Shown here: piece after piece, positions 1 to 5,537 of the stretch
How the letters are laid out: every line of letters starts with the position of its first letter
Numbering within the stretch: position 1 is the stretch's first letter
NCBI GenBank assembly: GCA_015662785.1
Contig: DQTM01000120.1
Location: 1 to 7,239 of the forward strand
From: Sulfurospirillum arcachonense
Lineage (GTDB): Bacteria; Campylobacterota; Campylobacteria; Campylobacterales; Sulfurospirillaceae
Direction of reading: 5' to 3'
Length of the DNA: 7,239 bases
Position numbers and translations under genes: made by a program
The notes under the pieces: model-generated
Told to the model about the DNA's origin: nothing
The model's input: the letters and a program-made list of their open reading frames with translations, nothing else
Database searches by the model: none

Positions 1-2
1 AT

Positions 3-71
3 ATAGAGATGAATAAGATAGATATAAGTGAAACCATATGTAACATGGCAAGGCAAGAGGCTTTAACGTGA
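3..71 (+). CDS. C-terminal end of an unidentified upstream gene (partial)
   Basis: This frame is open from the window edge to the TGA at 69-71 and encodes the last 22 residues of a protein, ending ARQEALT. Its stop overlaps the GTG start of the next gene (GTGA at 68-71), the usual arrangement of a translationally coupled operon. The fragment is too short to identify. Because the two following genes resemble PilN and PilO, a PilM-like or other pilus/secretion protein would fit, but this is inferred from position only. Confidence 0.6.
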   Translation: MEMNKIDISETICNMARQEALT

Positions 72-586
72 AAGCATCATTTATAATTCCAAGAAAAAAA
101 TATCTTTTTACTATGTTCACAAAAGTATGGTTGGTTTTTATAGGATCTATTTTTGTGTTATTAAACGTTTTTAACTTGTTTGTCATTTATAAAAATTCTG
201 ATTTTAAAAGTAGTGTAAAAGAGTTAGATACTTCAAGAGCTATGCTAGAGAGGAATATAGATGCCATAGATGAAAAAATAGGTTTTATATTAAGACAAAA
301 AGCAGTAGCAGAAGAGATATATGCGAACAATATAATTTTAAAAGATAGTATGAAGAACCTGTTTGATTTGGTGCCTGACCAAATTACTCTGAACAAAGTT
401 ATTATGGAAAAAGATTCACTTATCATTTATGGTGTAACCCCTACTAGAGATGCATATGAGTTTCTTTTAGCAGCTCCTTTAAAGTCTATATTTCATACAA
501 GTAATACTGTTTTTTATCTGACAGATAAGGGTTGGTATAATTTTGTTAGTACAAACAGAATTATAAATCCTGAGGATTTAAAATAA
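68..586 (+). CDS. PilN-like inner-membrane assembly protein (pilus, type II secretion or competence machine)
   Basis: The 172-residue protein has a short basic cytoplasmic N-terminus, one membrane segment at about residues 20-41, a charged helical probable coiled coil at about 42-95, and a small alpha/beta domain from about 98 to 150. The stretch with LVPDQITL followed by DSLIIYGVTPT matches the shape of PilN/GspL-type periplasmic domains (a Pro after Leu-Val, a beta strand, then Gly before a helix). PilN proteins sit in the inner membrane and pair with PilO to link the cytoplasmic motor to the pilus or secretion channel. The start is GTG at 68, with AGAGG at 56-60 seven bases upstream. It overlaps the preceding stop by 3 bases and the next gene by 1 base (TAATG). 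In Campylobacter, transformation genes of the cts group encode comparable small membrane proteins, so a competence role is possible. The family call rests on architecture and weak motif resemblance. Confidence 0.6.
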   Translation: MKASFIIPRKKYLFTMFTKVWLVFIGSIFVLLNVFNLFVIYKNSDFKSSVKELDTSRAMLERNIDAIDEKIGFILRQKAVAEEIYANNIILKDSMKNLFDLVPDQITLNKVIMEKDSLIIYGVTPTRDAYEFLLAAPLKSIFHTSNTVFYLTDKGWYNFVSTNRIINPEDLK

Positions 587-1116
587 TGGATAAAAGTATG
601 GAAAAAATTGACATTGTAAAATTATTGATATACCTCTTGGTATTCATAGTTGTGACACTTTTTATGATTTTATTTGTTATTGTACCAAATGTCAAAGAGT
701 ACAGAGCCTCAAAGGTAGTGTATAAAAAAGCGTTTGTTCATAAAATGCGAGTAGAAAACATACTAGGTGATAGGAACATAGAATTTAGTAACTTAAATAG
801 TGAAAACAGACGTGCTATTACATCTTTTATGCATAAGTTTTCAACGGATAATTTTATAAAATATGCGCGTAAGTTTTTTACTCAAGTCTCTTTAGTAGAG
901 GTAGATAAAAAAGCACATAAAAAAGAATTTGTTGAGTATGAGTTAAAAGTAAGTTCATCTCTAAAAAGTCCTACAAATTTTTATGTTTTTTTAGAAGGTT
1001 TAAATAGATATGAAAACATAGTTCAAGCAGATTTTCCTATACTTATGGAATCTAATGCAAGTAAAATAAGCTCAGCATTTACTATAAAAGTTTACGATAT
1101 AAACTCTACGCAATAG
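586..1116 (+). CDS. PilO-like inner-membrane assembly protein
   Basis: The 176-residue protein has one membrane segment at about residues 11-33, a basic helical stretch at 36-60, and a C-terminal domain at about 115-172. That domain has the strand-helix-strand pattern of PilO/GspM: strand YELKVSSSL, helix NFYVFLEGLNRYENIV, then closing strand FTIKVYDI. PilO normally forms a heterodimer with PilN in the periplasm, and the gene order here (PilN-like, then PilO-like) is the usual one. The ATG at 586 overlaps the previous stop by one base and has GAGGA at 572-576, nine bases upstream, so it is preferred over the ATG at 598. The 3' end overlaps the end of tilS on the other strand by 11 bases, so this appears to be the last gene of its operon. 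Primary sequence is weakly conserved in this family, so the call depends on topology and neighbour. Confidence 0.55.
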   Translation: MDKSMEKIDIVKLLIYLLVFIVVTLFMILFVIVPNVKEYRASKVVYKKAFVHKMRVENILGDRNIEFSNLNSENRRAITSFMHKFSTDNFIKYARKFFTQVSLVEVDKKAHKKEFVEYELKVSSSLKSPTNFYVFLEGLNRYENIVQADFPILMESNASKISSAFTIKVYDINSTQ

Positions 1117-1119
1117 AGT
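1103..1119. terminator. Small inverted repeat at the convergent gene ends, possible weak two-way terminator
   Basis: ACTCTA (1103-1108) and TAGAGT (1114-1119) are perfect 6-bp arms around a 5-base loop. They lie where the PilO-like gene and tilS converge and overlap, and they contain both stop codons. A real T-tract is missing on the plus side, and only TTTATAT follows on the minus side. It is the only terminator candidate between the two operons, but a weak one. Confidence 0.3.
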
Positions 1120-2074
1120 ATAAATAAGGTCTTATTTTAGAAGGTATTTTTTCAAGTCTACATTTTTCTTTGAACTTTTTATCCATAGTCACATTTACTA
1201 CTGGGCATACATAGATTTTTTCAGCACCAAAAGCAATAGCAACTTTTGATGACACTATACAATCTTTTGTTTTTAGTATTTCATCTCTCATAGCACTGCT
1301 TAGTAAAACTCCAAGTTTTTTTACAACTCTGTCAATTCCACGAATATTGATTAAGTCATCTTCATCTCTTTTTAGGATATAGAGCTTTTTCTTTTGTTCT
1401 ATCTCTTCAGGAAGTAGTCTTTGTTTGTCATTTTCAAGATACTCAAAACTCTTTTTGATTCCACTGCTAAACTGTTCACAAAATGATGAAGCAAACTCTT
1501 CACGAATTTGATTTCTAAAGTATTTTTTATCACTATTTGAAGAGTCTAAAAAGTGTCTTATTTTGTTTACATGTAAGAAGTTTAAAATCTCATTTTTATC
1601 AATGTGAAGAAGAGGTCGGATAGTTTTATAATCCTCACTCTGTTCAATCTCACTCATTCCACTAAGCTCAACTGCTCCAGCTCCTTTTGAGAGTTGCATT
1701 AAAAACCACTCTAGTTTATCATTGAGGTGATGAGCAGTAAGAAGAGTATTGTAAGAGTGCTCTTTTATGATTTTCTCAAAAAACTCATATCTTGTTGCTC
1801 TTGCATTGTGCTCAAAGTTATTGGCTTCAAGCTTACATGTAAAGATATAACACTTTTTTCCAAACTCTTTAGCTAAAGCTTTTGCATACTCTTGTTCTTC
1901 TAAACTCTGTTCTCTTGTTTGATAATTGACTATTGCTATATCAAACTCTACATGTAAAGCTTGAAGTATAAAAAAAAGTGCAGAAGAGTCACTTCCCGCA
2001 GAGAATGCCAATAGGTTTTTGCCTTTTTTTAACTCTTCTAAAATACTAGAAGAGAGTTTTGGTAACGCTAACAA
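1106..2074 (-). CDS. tilS: tRNA(Ile)-lysidine synthetase
   Basis: TilS uses ATP to attach lysine to C34 of the CAU-anticodon tRNA-Ile, so that it reads AUA and is charged with isoleucine. The 322-residue protein carries the N-type ATP pyrophosphatase loop SAGSDSSAL (25-33; the usual form is SGGxDS), then family blocks: NFEHNARATRYEFF (86-99), LLTAHHLNDKLE (111-122), GAGAVELSGM (131-140), RPLL (153-156), and DSSN followed by YFRNQIR (177-191). It is much shorter than the E. coli enzyme (about 430 residues), apparently lacking the extra C-terminal region, as in other short forms such as the Aquifex type. The start is TTG at 2074; no ATG lies near the N-terminus, and AGGAGA at 2083-2088 stands 8 bases upstream inside rimO. 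It overlaps rimO by 29 bases, so translation is probably coupled. The N-terminal Ala in place of the first Gly of the loop is worth noting but not disabling by itself. Confidence 0.95.
   Translation of the reverse strand: MLALPKLSSSILEELKKGKNLLAFSAGSDSSALFFILQALHVEFDIAIVNYQTREQSLEEQEYAKALAKEFGKKCYIFTCKLEANNFEHNARATRYEFFEKIIKEHSYNTLLTAHHLNDKLEWFLMQLSKGAGAVELSGMSEIEQSEDYKTIRPLLHIDKNEILNFLHVNKIRHFLDSSNSDKKYFRNQIREEFASSFCEQFSSGIKKSFEYLENDKQRLLPEEIEQKKKLYILKRDEDDLINIRGIDRVVKKLGVLLSSAMRDEILKTKDCIVSSKVAIAFGAEKIYVCPVVNVTMDKKFKEKCRLEKIPSKIRPYLYSIA
1567..1957. repeat. Cluster of three TTACATGTAA-type palindromes inside tilS
   Basis: TTACATGTAA occurs at 1567-1576 and 1833-1842, and the 9/10 match CTACATGTAA at 1948-1957. 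The copies fall in two different reading phases of tilS (encoding Leu-His-Val in two and Thr-Cys in one), so repeated protein sequence does not explain them. A further exact copy lies in panC. Function unknown. Confidence 0.4.
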
Positions 2075-3362
2075 GCAACTTGTCTCCTACTAACTCTTTG
2101 ACTTTTGCTTCATAAGCTTTCCCAACTTCTAAAGCTCCAACGTCACTTTCGTTTACAAGTATTTCACCATCAATTTGTGGTGCCCAAGATAGTTTCTTAG
2201 CTCCCATAAAAAACTCACCTTCACTACTCTCGCCCTCAATAATAATTTGAATTGTTTTACCTAACTCATTGTTAAGAGATTTTTCGTGTTTAGTTTTAAC
2301 TACCTCTTCAATTAGCTCAACTCTTTTGGTAACTTCATCTTCATCTACTTTTTCACTCATATCATATGCAGAAGTGTCTTCTTCGTCAGAGTAGGCAAAT
2401 AGTGAAATTCTATCAAAATCAAAATCTTTCACAAACTCTAAAAGCTCGTTAAATTGGCTTTCACTCTCATTTGGATGCCCTATGATAAGACCAGTTCTTA
2501 AAAAGCTATCTTCAGAATTTCTCATCATTGTAAGTTGTTCTATGATTCTTTGTTTGCCAGCTCCTCTTTTCATAAGTTTTAGCATACTGTCACTTATGTG
2601 TTGAATCGGCATATCAAAATAGTTATGAAAAAGCTTTGAGTCTATGATAGTCTCTATAAGCTCATTTGAGGTAGTTGTAGGGTAAAGATAGAGTATTCTA
2701 GCACTCTTGATACCCTCAACTTTTTCTATAAGTTTTATAAGCTCTATCAAGCCCTCTTTTTTACCCAAATCACGTCCGTAAGAGCTACTGTCTTGTGAAA
2801 TAAAACTAAAGTCATAAAAACCTTTTTTTACTAAGAGTGTTACCTCTTTTACAACAGATTCAGATGTACGTGAGTGAAGCTTACCCTTAAAGTTAGGAAT
2901 TGCACAAAAACTACAACTCTGGTTACACCCTTCACTTAGCTTTATATAAGCATGAGAAATTGAACCAGTTATAACTCTCTCTTCATCATTTAGTAAATAA
3001 GTGGCAGGTGTAAAACGGCTTTTTTTACTATTGATGATTTCATCAATCTTGTCATAATCACCAGTTCCTGTAAAAAGATCAACCTCTGTAAGTTCTTCTT
3101 GAAGTTCTTCACGATATCTCTCCGTCAAACAGCCAGTAACCACAAGTAGAGAGTCCTTTTTGCGAATTTCATGCAATGAGAATATAGTATCTAAACTCTC
3201 CTCTTTAGCAGGTCCGATAAAGCCACAAGTATTGACTATAAGAACGTCTGCAACCTCTGGTTCATCTACTATCGTATAATCTTTTAATTTCCCTAACATA
3301 ACTTCAGAATCTACTAGATTTTTGTTACACCCTAGTGAAACTAAATATAAATTTTTACTCAT
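2046..3362 (-). CDS. rimO: Ribosomal protein S12 methylthiotransferase RimO
   Basis: RimO is a radical-SAM enzyme with two iron-sulfur clusters that methylthiolates a conserved aspartate (Asp89 in E. coli) of ribosomal protein S12. The 438-residue protein has the three-part family layout. The N-terminal methylthiotransferase domain has cysteines at 12 (GCNKN), 46 (NTCGF) and 78 (TGCLTER) for the auxiliary cluster. The radical-SAM core has CNQSCSFC (C146, C150, C153) preceded by IKLSEG. The C-terminal TRAM-type domain spans about 370-438. The very short N-terminus before the first strand, VSLGCNKNLVDSE, and SEGCNQSCSFCAIP favour RimO over the related tRNA enzyme MiaB. The ATG at 3362 has AGGA five bases upstream. 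Only 11 bases separate it from the small gene before it, and its 3' end overlaps tilS. It is likely co-transcribed with the toxin-antitoxin genes upstream. Confidence 0.96.
   Translation of the reverse strand: MSKNLYLVSLGCNKNLVDSEVMLGKLKDYTIVDEPEVADVLIVNTCGFIGPAKEESLDTIFSLHEIRKKDSLLVVTGCLTERYREELQEELTEVDLFTGTGDYDKIDEIINSKKSRFTPATYLLNDEERVITGSISHAYIKLSEGCNQSCSFCAIPNFKGKLHSRTSESVVKEVTLLVKKGFYDFSFISQDSSSYGRDLGKKEGLIELIKLIEKVEGIKSARILYLYPTTTSNELIETIIDSKLFHNYFDMPIQHISDSMLKLMKRGAGKQRIIEQLTMMRNSEDSFLRTGLIIGHPNESESQFNELLEFVKDFDFDRISLFAYSDEEDTSAYDMSEKVDEDEVTKRVELIEEVVKTKHEKSLNNELGKTIQIIIEGESSEGEFFMGAKKLSWAPQIDGEILVNESDVGALEVGKAYEAKVKELVGDKLLVSVTKTLF
2083..2088 (-). promoter_or_regulatory. Ribosome binding site for tilS, inside the rimO coding region
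   Basis: The minus strand reads AGGAGA here, 8 bases before the TTG at 2074. It decides the TTG start, because no ATG is available, and it lies within the codons for the final residues of RimO (VGDKLLVS). Confidence 0.75.
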
Positions 3363-3373
3363 TTTTTTCCTAA

Positions 3374-3580
3374 TTAAGTTTGTTTTTGAAGTCTTTGTTT
3401 AACATCTTTTATATTACTAAATCCAGAGTTTTTTTCTTCTCTTTCTTTTAAGATTTCAAGATGCCATTGTGGAGTAAAACCATTGGCACTAGGATATTTA
3501 CTCATATCAGTCCGTAACTCTTCTAAAACAATAAATTTATCAGATAGATTTAGATGGCCTAGTTTTGATGCTGATTGCAC
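3374..3580 (-). CDS. Small addiction-module-component-like protein (antitoxin-like), no toxin downstream
   Basis: The 68-residue protein follows the pattern of the short 'addiction module component' family (TIGR02574/PF09720 type) as I recall it: an early LNLSDKFIVLEELRTDM helix, a central LEILKEREE helix, and a final IKDVKQRL helix before a basic tail. Such proteins are usually antitoxins encoded just before a RelE/ParE toxin. Here the next gene is rimO, 11 bases on, and no RelE/ParE frame exists. It follows the PIN toxin gene by 2 bases. The start is GTG at 3580, supported by AAAGGA at 3586-3591, five bases away and lying over the last PIN codons and stop. It may be an orphan antitoxin, a remnant of a second module, or a third component of the PIN system. 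The family call is moderate; that it is a gene is well supported by start signal and spacing. Confidence 0.65.
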   Translation of the reverse strand: MQSASKLGHLNLSDKFIVLEELRTDMSKYPSANGFTPQWHLEILKEREEKNSGFSNIKDVKQRLQKQT

Positions 3581-3582
3581 AC

Positions 3583-4008
3583 TTATCCTTTGCCGTTATT
3601 ATACCCAAATTTCAAAAACTCATTTGGAGATAAAACCTCTATTTTTGAATTTTTAAATCCCTTTCTATCTCTGGTGATAATAACATCAATATCTGTAAAA
3701 TGTGCACTTGTATATATCACACTATCTTCAAAATCTGTTCCACTATTTTCTAAGCTTTCTAGCAGGATTTTTTTATCAAGCTTAATAATTTCAAATAGTT
3801 CTAGTAGAGTTTTTATAGCTTCATTACATCTGTTTTTATCAGCGTGTTTGTTTAAAAGGTAGTAAATGGTTGTTATGGAGGTTGGATACAAAAATCCTAC
3901 TATATCTTTATGTTCTATTTTTATAAATATTTCTTCAGCAAAATCAACAAATGGTTCTCTCTTAAGCAAAAGGTCTAGTACTACATTCGTATCAAGTAGA
4001 ACTTTCAT
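3583..4008 (-). CDS. PIN-domain toxin (VapC-type ribonuclease)
   Basis: PIN toxins are magnesium-dependent ribonucleases that often cut tRNA or rRNA and are held inactive by a co-encoded antitoxin. The 141-residue protein begins MKVLLDTNVVLDLLL, with the first acidic metal ligand at D6, and ends with DFEDSV (D92, E94, D95) and IITRDRKGF (D114), which supply the later acids of the fold. The usual second acidic residue, in the helix near residues 43-50, is replaced by TSITTIYYLL and is not obvious. That also happens in the PIN subgroup paired with DUF6364-like antitoxins. The ATG at 4008 overlaps the antitoxin stop by 4 bases (ATGA) and has no strong ribosome binding site, so translation probably depends on the antitoxin. 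The order antitoxin then toxin and the overlap are typical of type II modules. The RNA target cannot be read from the sequence. Confidence 0.88.
   Translation of the reverse strand: MKVLLDTNVVLDLLLKREPFVDFAEEIFIKIEHKDIVGFLYPTSITTIYYLLNKHADKNRCNEAIKTLLELFEIIKLDKKILLESLENSGTDFEDSVIYTSAHFTDIDVIITRDRKGFKNSKIEVLSPNEFLKFGYNNGKG
3598..3603 (-). promoter_or_regulatory. Possible internal -10 box for the 68-residue gene, rimO and tilS
   Basis: The minus strand reads TATAAT within the last codons of the PIN gene, 17 bases before the GTG at 3580. It is preceded by a T-rich stretch but by no convincing -35 box or TGn extension. The hexamer also encodes Tyr-Asn, so it may be a coincidence of coding sequence. 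Confidence 0.25.
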
Positions 4009-4247
4009 AAATATTTTTTTTCTAAATACTTGGAATAATCATTGTCGTTGAGCTTTGTATCTTTTAATATGCCGTAAAGTTTTGATGTTTTCTCTGCCCC
4101 AATAGATTTTTTATTACTCTCCTTAGCAATAACAGTTTTAAAAAAACTAGTTACCATTTTTGAAACAGAAGTATTGTGTTGTTTAGCGTACTGTTTTACT
4201 TTGTCTATTAAGTGAGGTTCTGAATATAGTGTTATCTTTGCATTCAT
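4005..4247 (-). CDS. Ribbon-helix-helix antitoxin (DUF6364-like), probable autorepressor
   Basis: The 80-residue protein starts with a strand, MNAKITLYSEP, followed by helices at about 11-24 and 27-40 (SVSKMVTSFFKTVI). This is the strand-helix-helix layout of ribbon-helix-helix DNA-binding dimers. The C-terminal part, about 52-80 (KLYGILKDTKLNDNDYSKYLEKKYL split by a Gly turn), resembles the toxin-binding tail of DUF6364-type antitoxins. It overlaps the PIN toxin gene by 4 bases. The ATG at 4247 has AAAGGA five bases upstream. Directly upstream are a full-consensus promoter and a perfect inverted repeat across the -10 box, which fits repression by this protein alone or with the toxin. The DUF6364 assignment is from memory of the family pattern; the role as antitoxin is strongly supported by position. 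Confidence 0.82.
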   Translation of the reverse strand: MNAKITLYSEPHLIDKVKQYAKQHNTSVSKMVTSFFKTVIAKESNKKSIGAEKTSKLYGILKDTKLNDNDYSKYLEKKYL

Positions 4248-4257
4248 AAAAATCCTT

Positions 4258-4287
4258 TGTCGTATATATATTTATAATTATACGACA
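4258..4287. promoter_or_regulatory. Perfect 9-bp inverted repeat, probable operator of the toxin-antitoxin operon
   Basis: TGTCGTATA (4258-4266) and TATACGACA (4279-4287) are exact reverse complements separated by 12 bases, 21 bases centre to centre, or two helical turns. The right arm covers four bases of the -10 box, and the left arm lies just after the predicted transcription start and touches the ribosome binding site. Binding by the antitoxin would block RNA polymerase. This is inferred from placement and symmetry. Confidence 0.75.
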
Positions 4288-4305
4288 TAATATGAAATTT
4301 GTCAA
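4277..4305 (-). promoter_or_regulatory. Full-consensus sigma-70 promoter of the toxin-antitoxin operon
   Basis: Read on the minus strand: TTGACA at 4305-4300, a 17-base spacer, and TATAAT at 4282-4277. Both hexamers are perfect. An A/T-rich run just upstream could act as an UP element. Transcription should begin near 4270, giving a leader of about 23 bases with AAAGGA in it. The -35 box begins 5 bases after the stop codon of the FosA-like gene. Confidence 0.85.
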
Positions 4306-4310
4306 TTTTT

Positions 4311-4709
4311 CTAAAAAAATTCCAAATTTGGAAAATTTTCACTTTTCATAGTTTTTAGTCTACTTTTTAGACTTCCAACATGAATTTCAAGTTTATGTCC
4401 ATCTGGGTCTAAAATATAGATGGAATTACCTTCACTGCTGTTTTTTTGCCACTCTTTTACATCATTTTCTAACATAAGTTTTTTCATATCTTTGAAGTTT
4501 TTTTCTAAAATATCAAAAGCTATATGTGTATAGTCGCAAGAGGGAAAAGACTCATCAAGATTTAGACAAAACCATAAGTTACCAAGTGACAAGTATGCTC
4601 CTTTTGACCATTTTGCATGAGGTTTCATGCCTAGAAGATTGACATAAAAATCAAACGATTTGTCTATATCTCGCACGGCAATGGTAATGTGATTTAATCC
4701 ATGAATCAT
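4311..4709 (-). CDS. FosA-like fosfomycin-modifying enzyme (VOC/glyoxalase fold)
   Basis: FosA enzymes add glutathione to the epoxide of fosfomycin using Mn2+ and K+. The 132-residue product is close to FosA in length and, by recall of the Pseudomonas sequence, aligns along its whole length: GLNHITIAV at the start, GAYLSLGNLWFCL, DYTHIAF, SSEGNS, YILDPDGHKLEIHVG and SLKSRL. The metal ligands are visible as H7, H62 and E108. Equivalents of Thr9, Trp46, Ser94, Ser98, Tyr100 and Arg119 of FosA are present at 9, 46, 92, 96, 98 and 117. The residue equivalent to Lys90, which contacts the substrate phosphonate, appears to be Gln88, with Lys at 89. I chose the ATG at 4709 because its MIHGLNH aligns with the family N-terminus; a TTG at 4730 would add seven residues inside panC. 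One base separates it from the panC stop. Activity on fosfomycin is probable but unproven; another epoxide or thiol substrate is possible. Confidence 0.85.
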   Translation of the reverse strand: MIHGLNHITIAVRDIDKSFDFYVNLLGMKPHAKWSKGAYLSLGNLWFCLNLDESFPSCDYTHIAFDILEKNFKDMKKLMLENDVKEWQKNSSEGNSIYILDPDGHKLEIHVGSLKSRLKTMKSENFPNLEFF

Positions 4710-4710
4710 C

Positions 4711-5532
4711 TTATATCCACATATTGTCAATCAATCTAGTTTTGCCAACTTTTGCTGCGACTAGAATCATGCAGTTTTTTAAATCTATTTTCTCTATTTT
4801 ATCAAATTTTCTGTTCGTTATTTCTATATATTCTACTTCTAATTCTTTTAAAACTTCTTTCATTTTTTCTTTGATTTTCTCTGCATGTAACTCACCACGC
4901 ATAATCTCTATTGAGGCTATTTTTAGGGATTTTGAAATATTTAATGCTTGAAGTTTTTCATTTTCATCTAGATAAGCATTTCTTGATGAGAGAGCTAAAC
5001 CATTTTCATCTCGTATTATCTCACAAGGGACAATAGTTGTATCTAAAAAAAGAGTTTTTACCATGTTTTGAATGAGAAAAAGTTGTTGAGCATCTTTTTT
5101 ACCAAAGTAGGCATTTGTTGGTTTTGTAAGATTTAAAAGTTTTATAACTACTCTTAAAACTCCATCAAAATGCTTAGGTCTTTGGTATCCCTCAAGTATG
5201 AAACTTTGTTTCATGGGAGCTACTAGAATTGGTTCATTTTCAAAGTATATTTCATCGGTATTTGGCATAAAAAGAGCATCAACACCTGCTAGTTCACAGA
5301 TTTTTAGATCTGCTTTTTGCCTGTTTGGGTAGCTCGTAAAATCTTCTCCTGCTAAAAACTGTATAGGATTGACAAAAATAGAGACAATCGTATTGTTATT
5401 TTTTTGCACAGATTCTTTGATAAGAGATATGTGCCCTTGGTGCAATGCGCCCATAGTTGGGACAAATCCGACGTTACATGTAAGTGATTTTCTATAATTA
5501 ATTAGTTCTTTTGTAGTTTTTAATATTTTCAT
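4711..5532 (-). CDS. panC: Pantothenate synthetase (pantoate-beta-alanine ligase)
   Basis: PanC joins pantoate and beta-alanine with ATP to make pantothenate, the vitamin precursor of coenzyme A; it acts in the cytoplasm as a dimer. The 273-residue protein shows every family block: VPTMGALHQGH with the HxGH nucleotide motif (H31, H34), FVNPIQF (53-59), the EGYQRPKHFDGV block (114-125), FGKKDAQQ (143-150) and LSSRN (181-185), which stands where the second nucleotide-binding loop lies. The length is normal. The ATG at 5532 has only a weak ribosome binding site (AAAGA, 7 bases away), but the N-terminus MKILKT fits the family. It is the first gene of the minus-strand run and has its own extended -10 promoter. 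The FosA-like gene follows one base after its stop. Confidence 0.96.
   Translation of the reverse strand: MKILKTTKELINYRKSLTCNVGFVPTMGALHQGHISLIKESVQKNNNTIVSIFVNPIQFLAGEDFTSYPNRQKADLKICELAGVDALFMPNTDEIYFENEPILVAPMKQSFILEGYQRPKHFDGVLRVVIKLLNLTKPTNAYFGKKDAQQLFLIQNMVKTLFLDTTIVPCEIIRDENGLALSSRNAYLDENEKLQALNISKSLKIASIEIMRGELHAEKIKEKMKEVLKELEVEYIEITNRKFDKIEKIDLKNCMILVAAKVGKTRLIDNMWI
5474..5483. repeat. Fourth TTACATGTAA-type palindrome, in panC
   Basis: An exact copy of the 10-base palindrome found in tilS. Here it encodes Leu-Thr-Cys in PanC. Function unknown. Confidence 0.35.
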
Positions 5533-5537
5533 CTTAG

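Noticed and set aside
187..426. Minus-strand open frame opposite the PilN-like gene
   Set aside because: Antisense shadow; the plus-strand gene has coupled starts and sensible membrane topology.
1122..1137. Palindrome AAATAAG-GT-CTTATTT as a terminator
   Set aside because: AT-only arms with a 2-base loop inside the tilS coding end; too weak to fold usefully.
3575..3862. Plus-strand open frame of 95 codons opposite the PIN gene
   Set aside because: It is a shadow of the PIN toxin frame, with low-complexity Leu/Ser sequence, no family pattern, and a start lying in the neighbouring gene.
4710..4730. Longer N-terminus for the FosA-like gene from TTG at 4730
   Set aside because: It would overlap panC and add seven residues not found before the conserved GLNH start of the family; the ATG at 4709 fits better.
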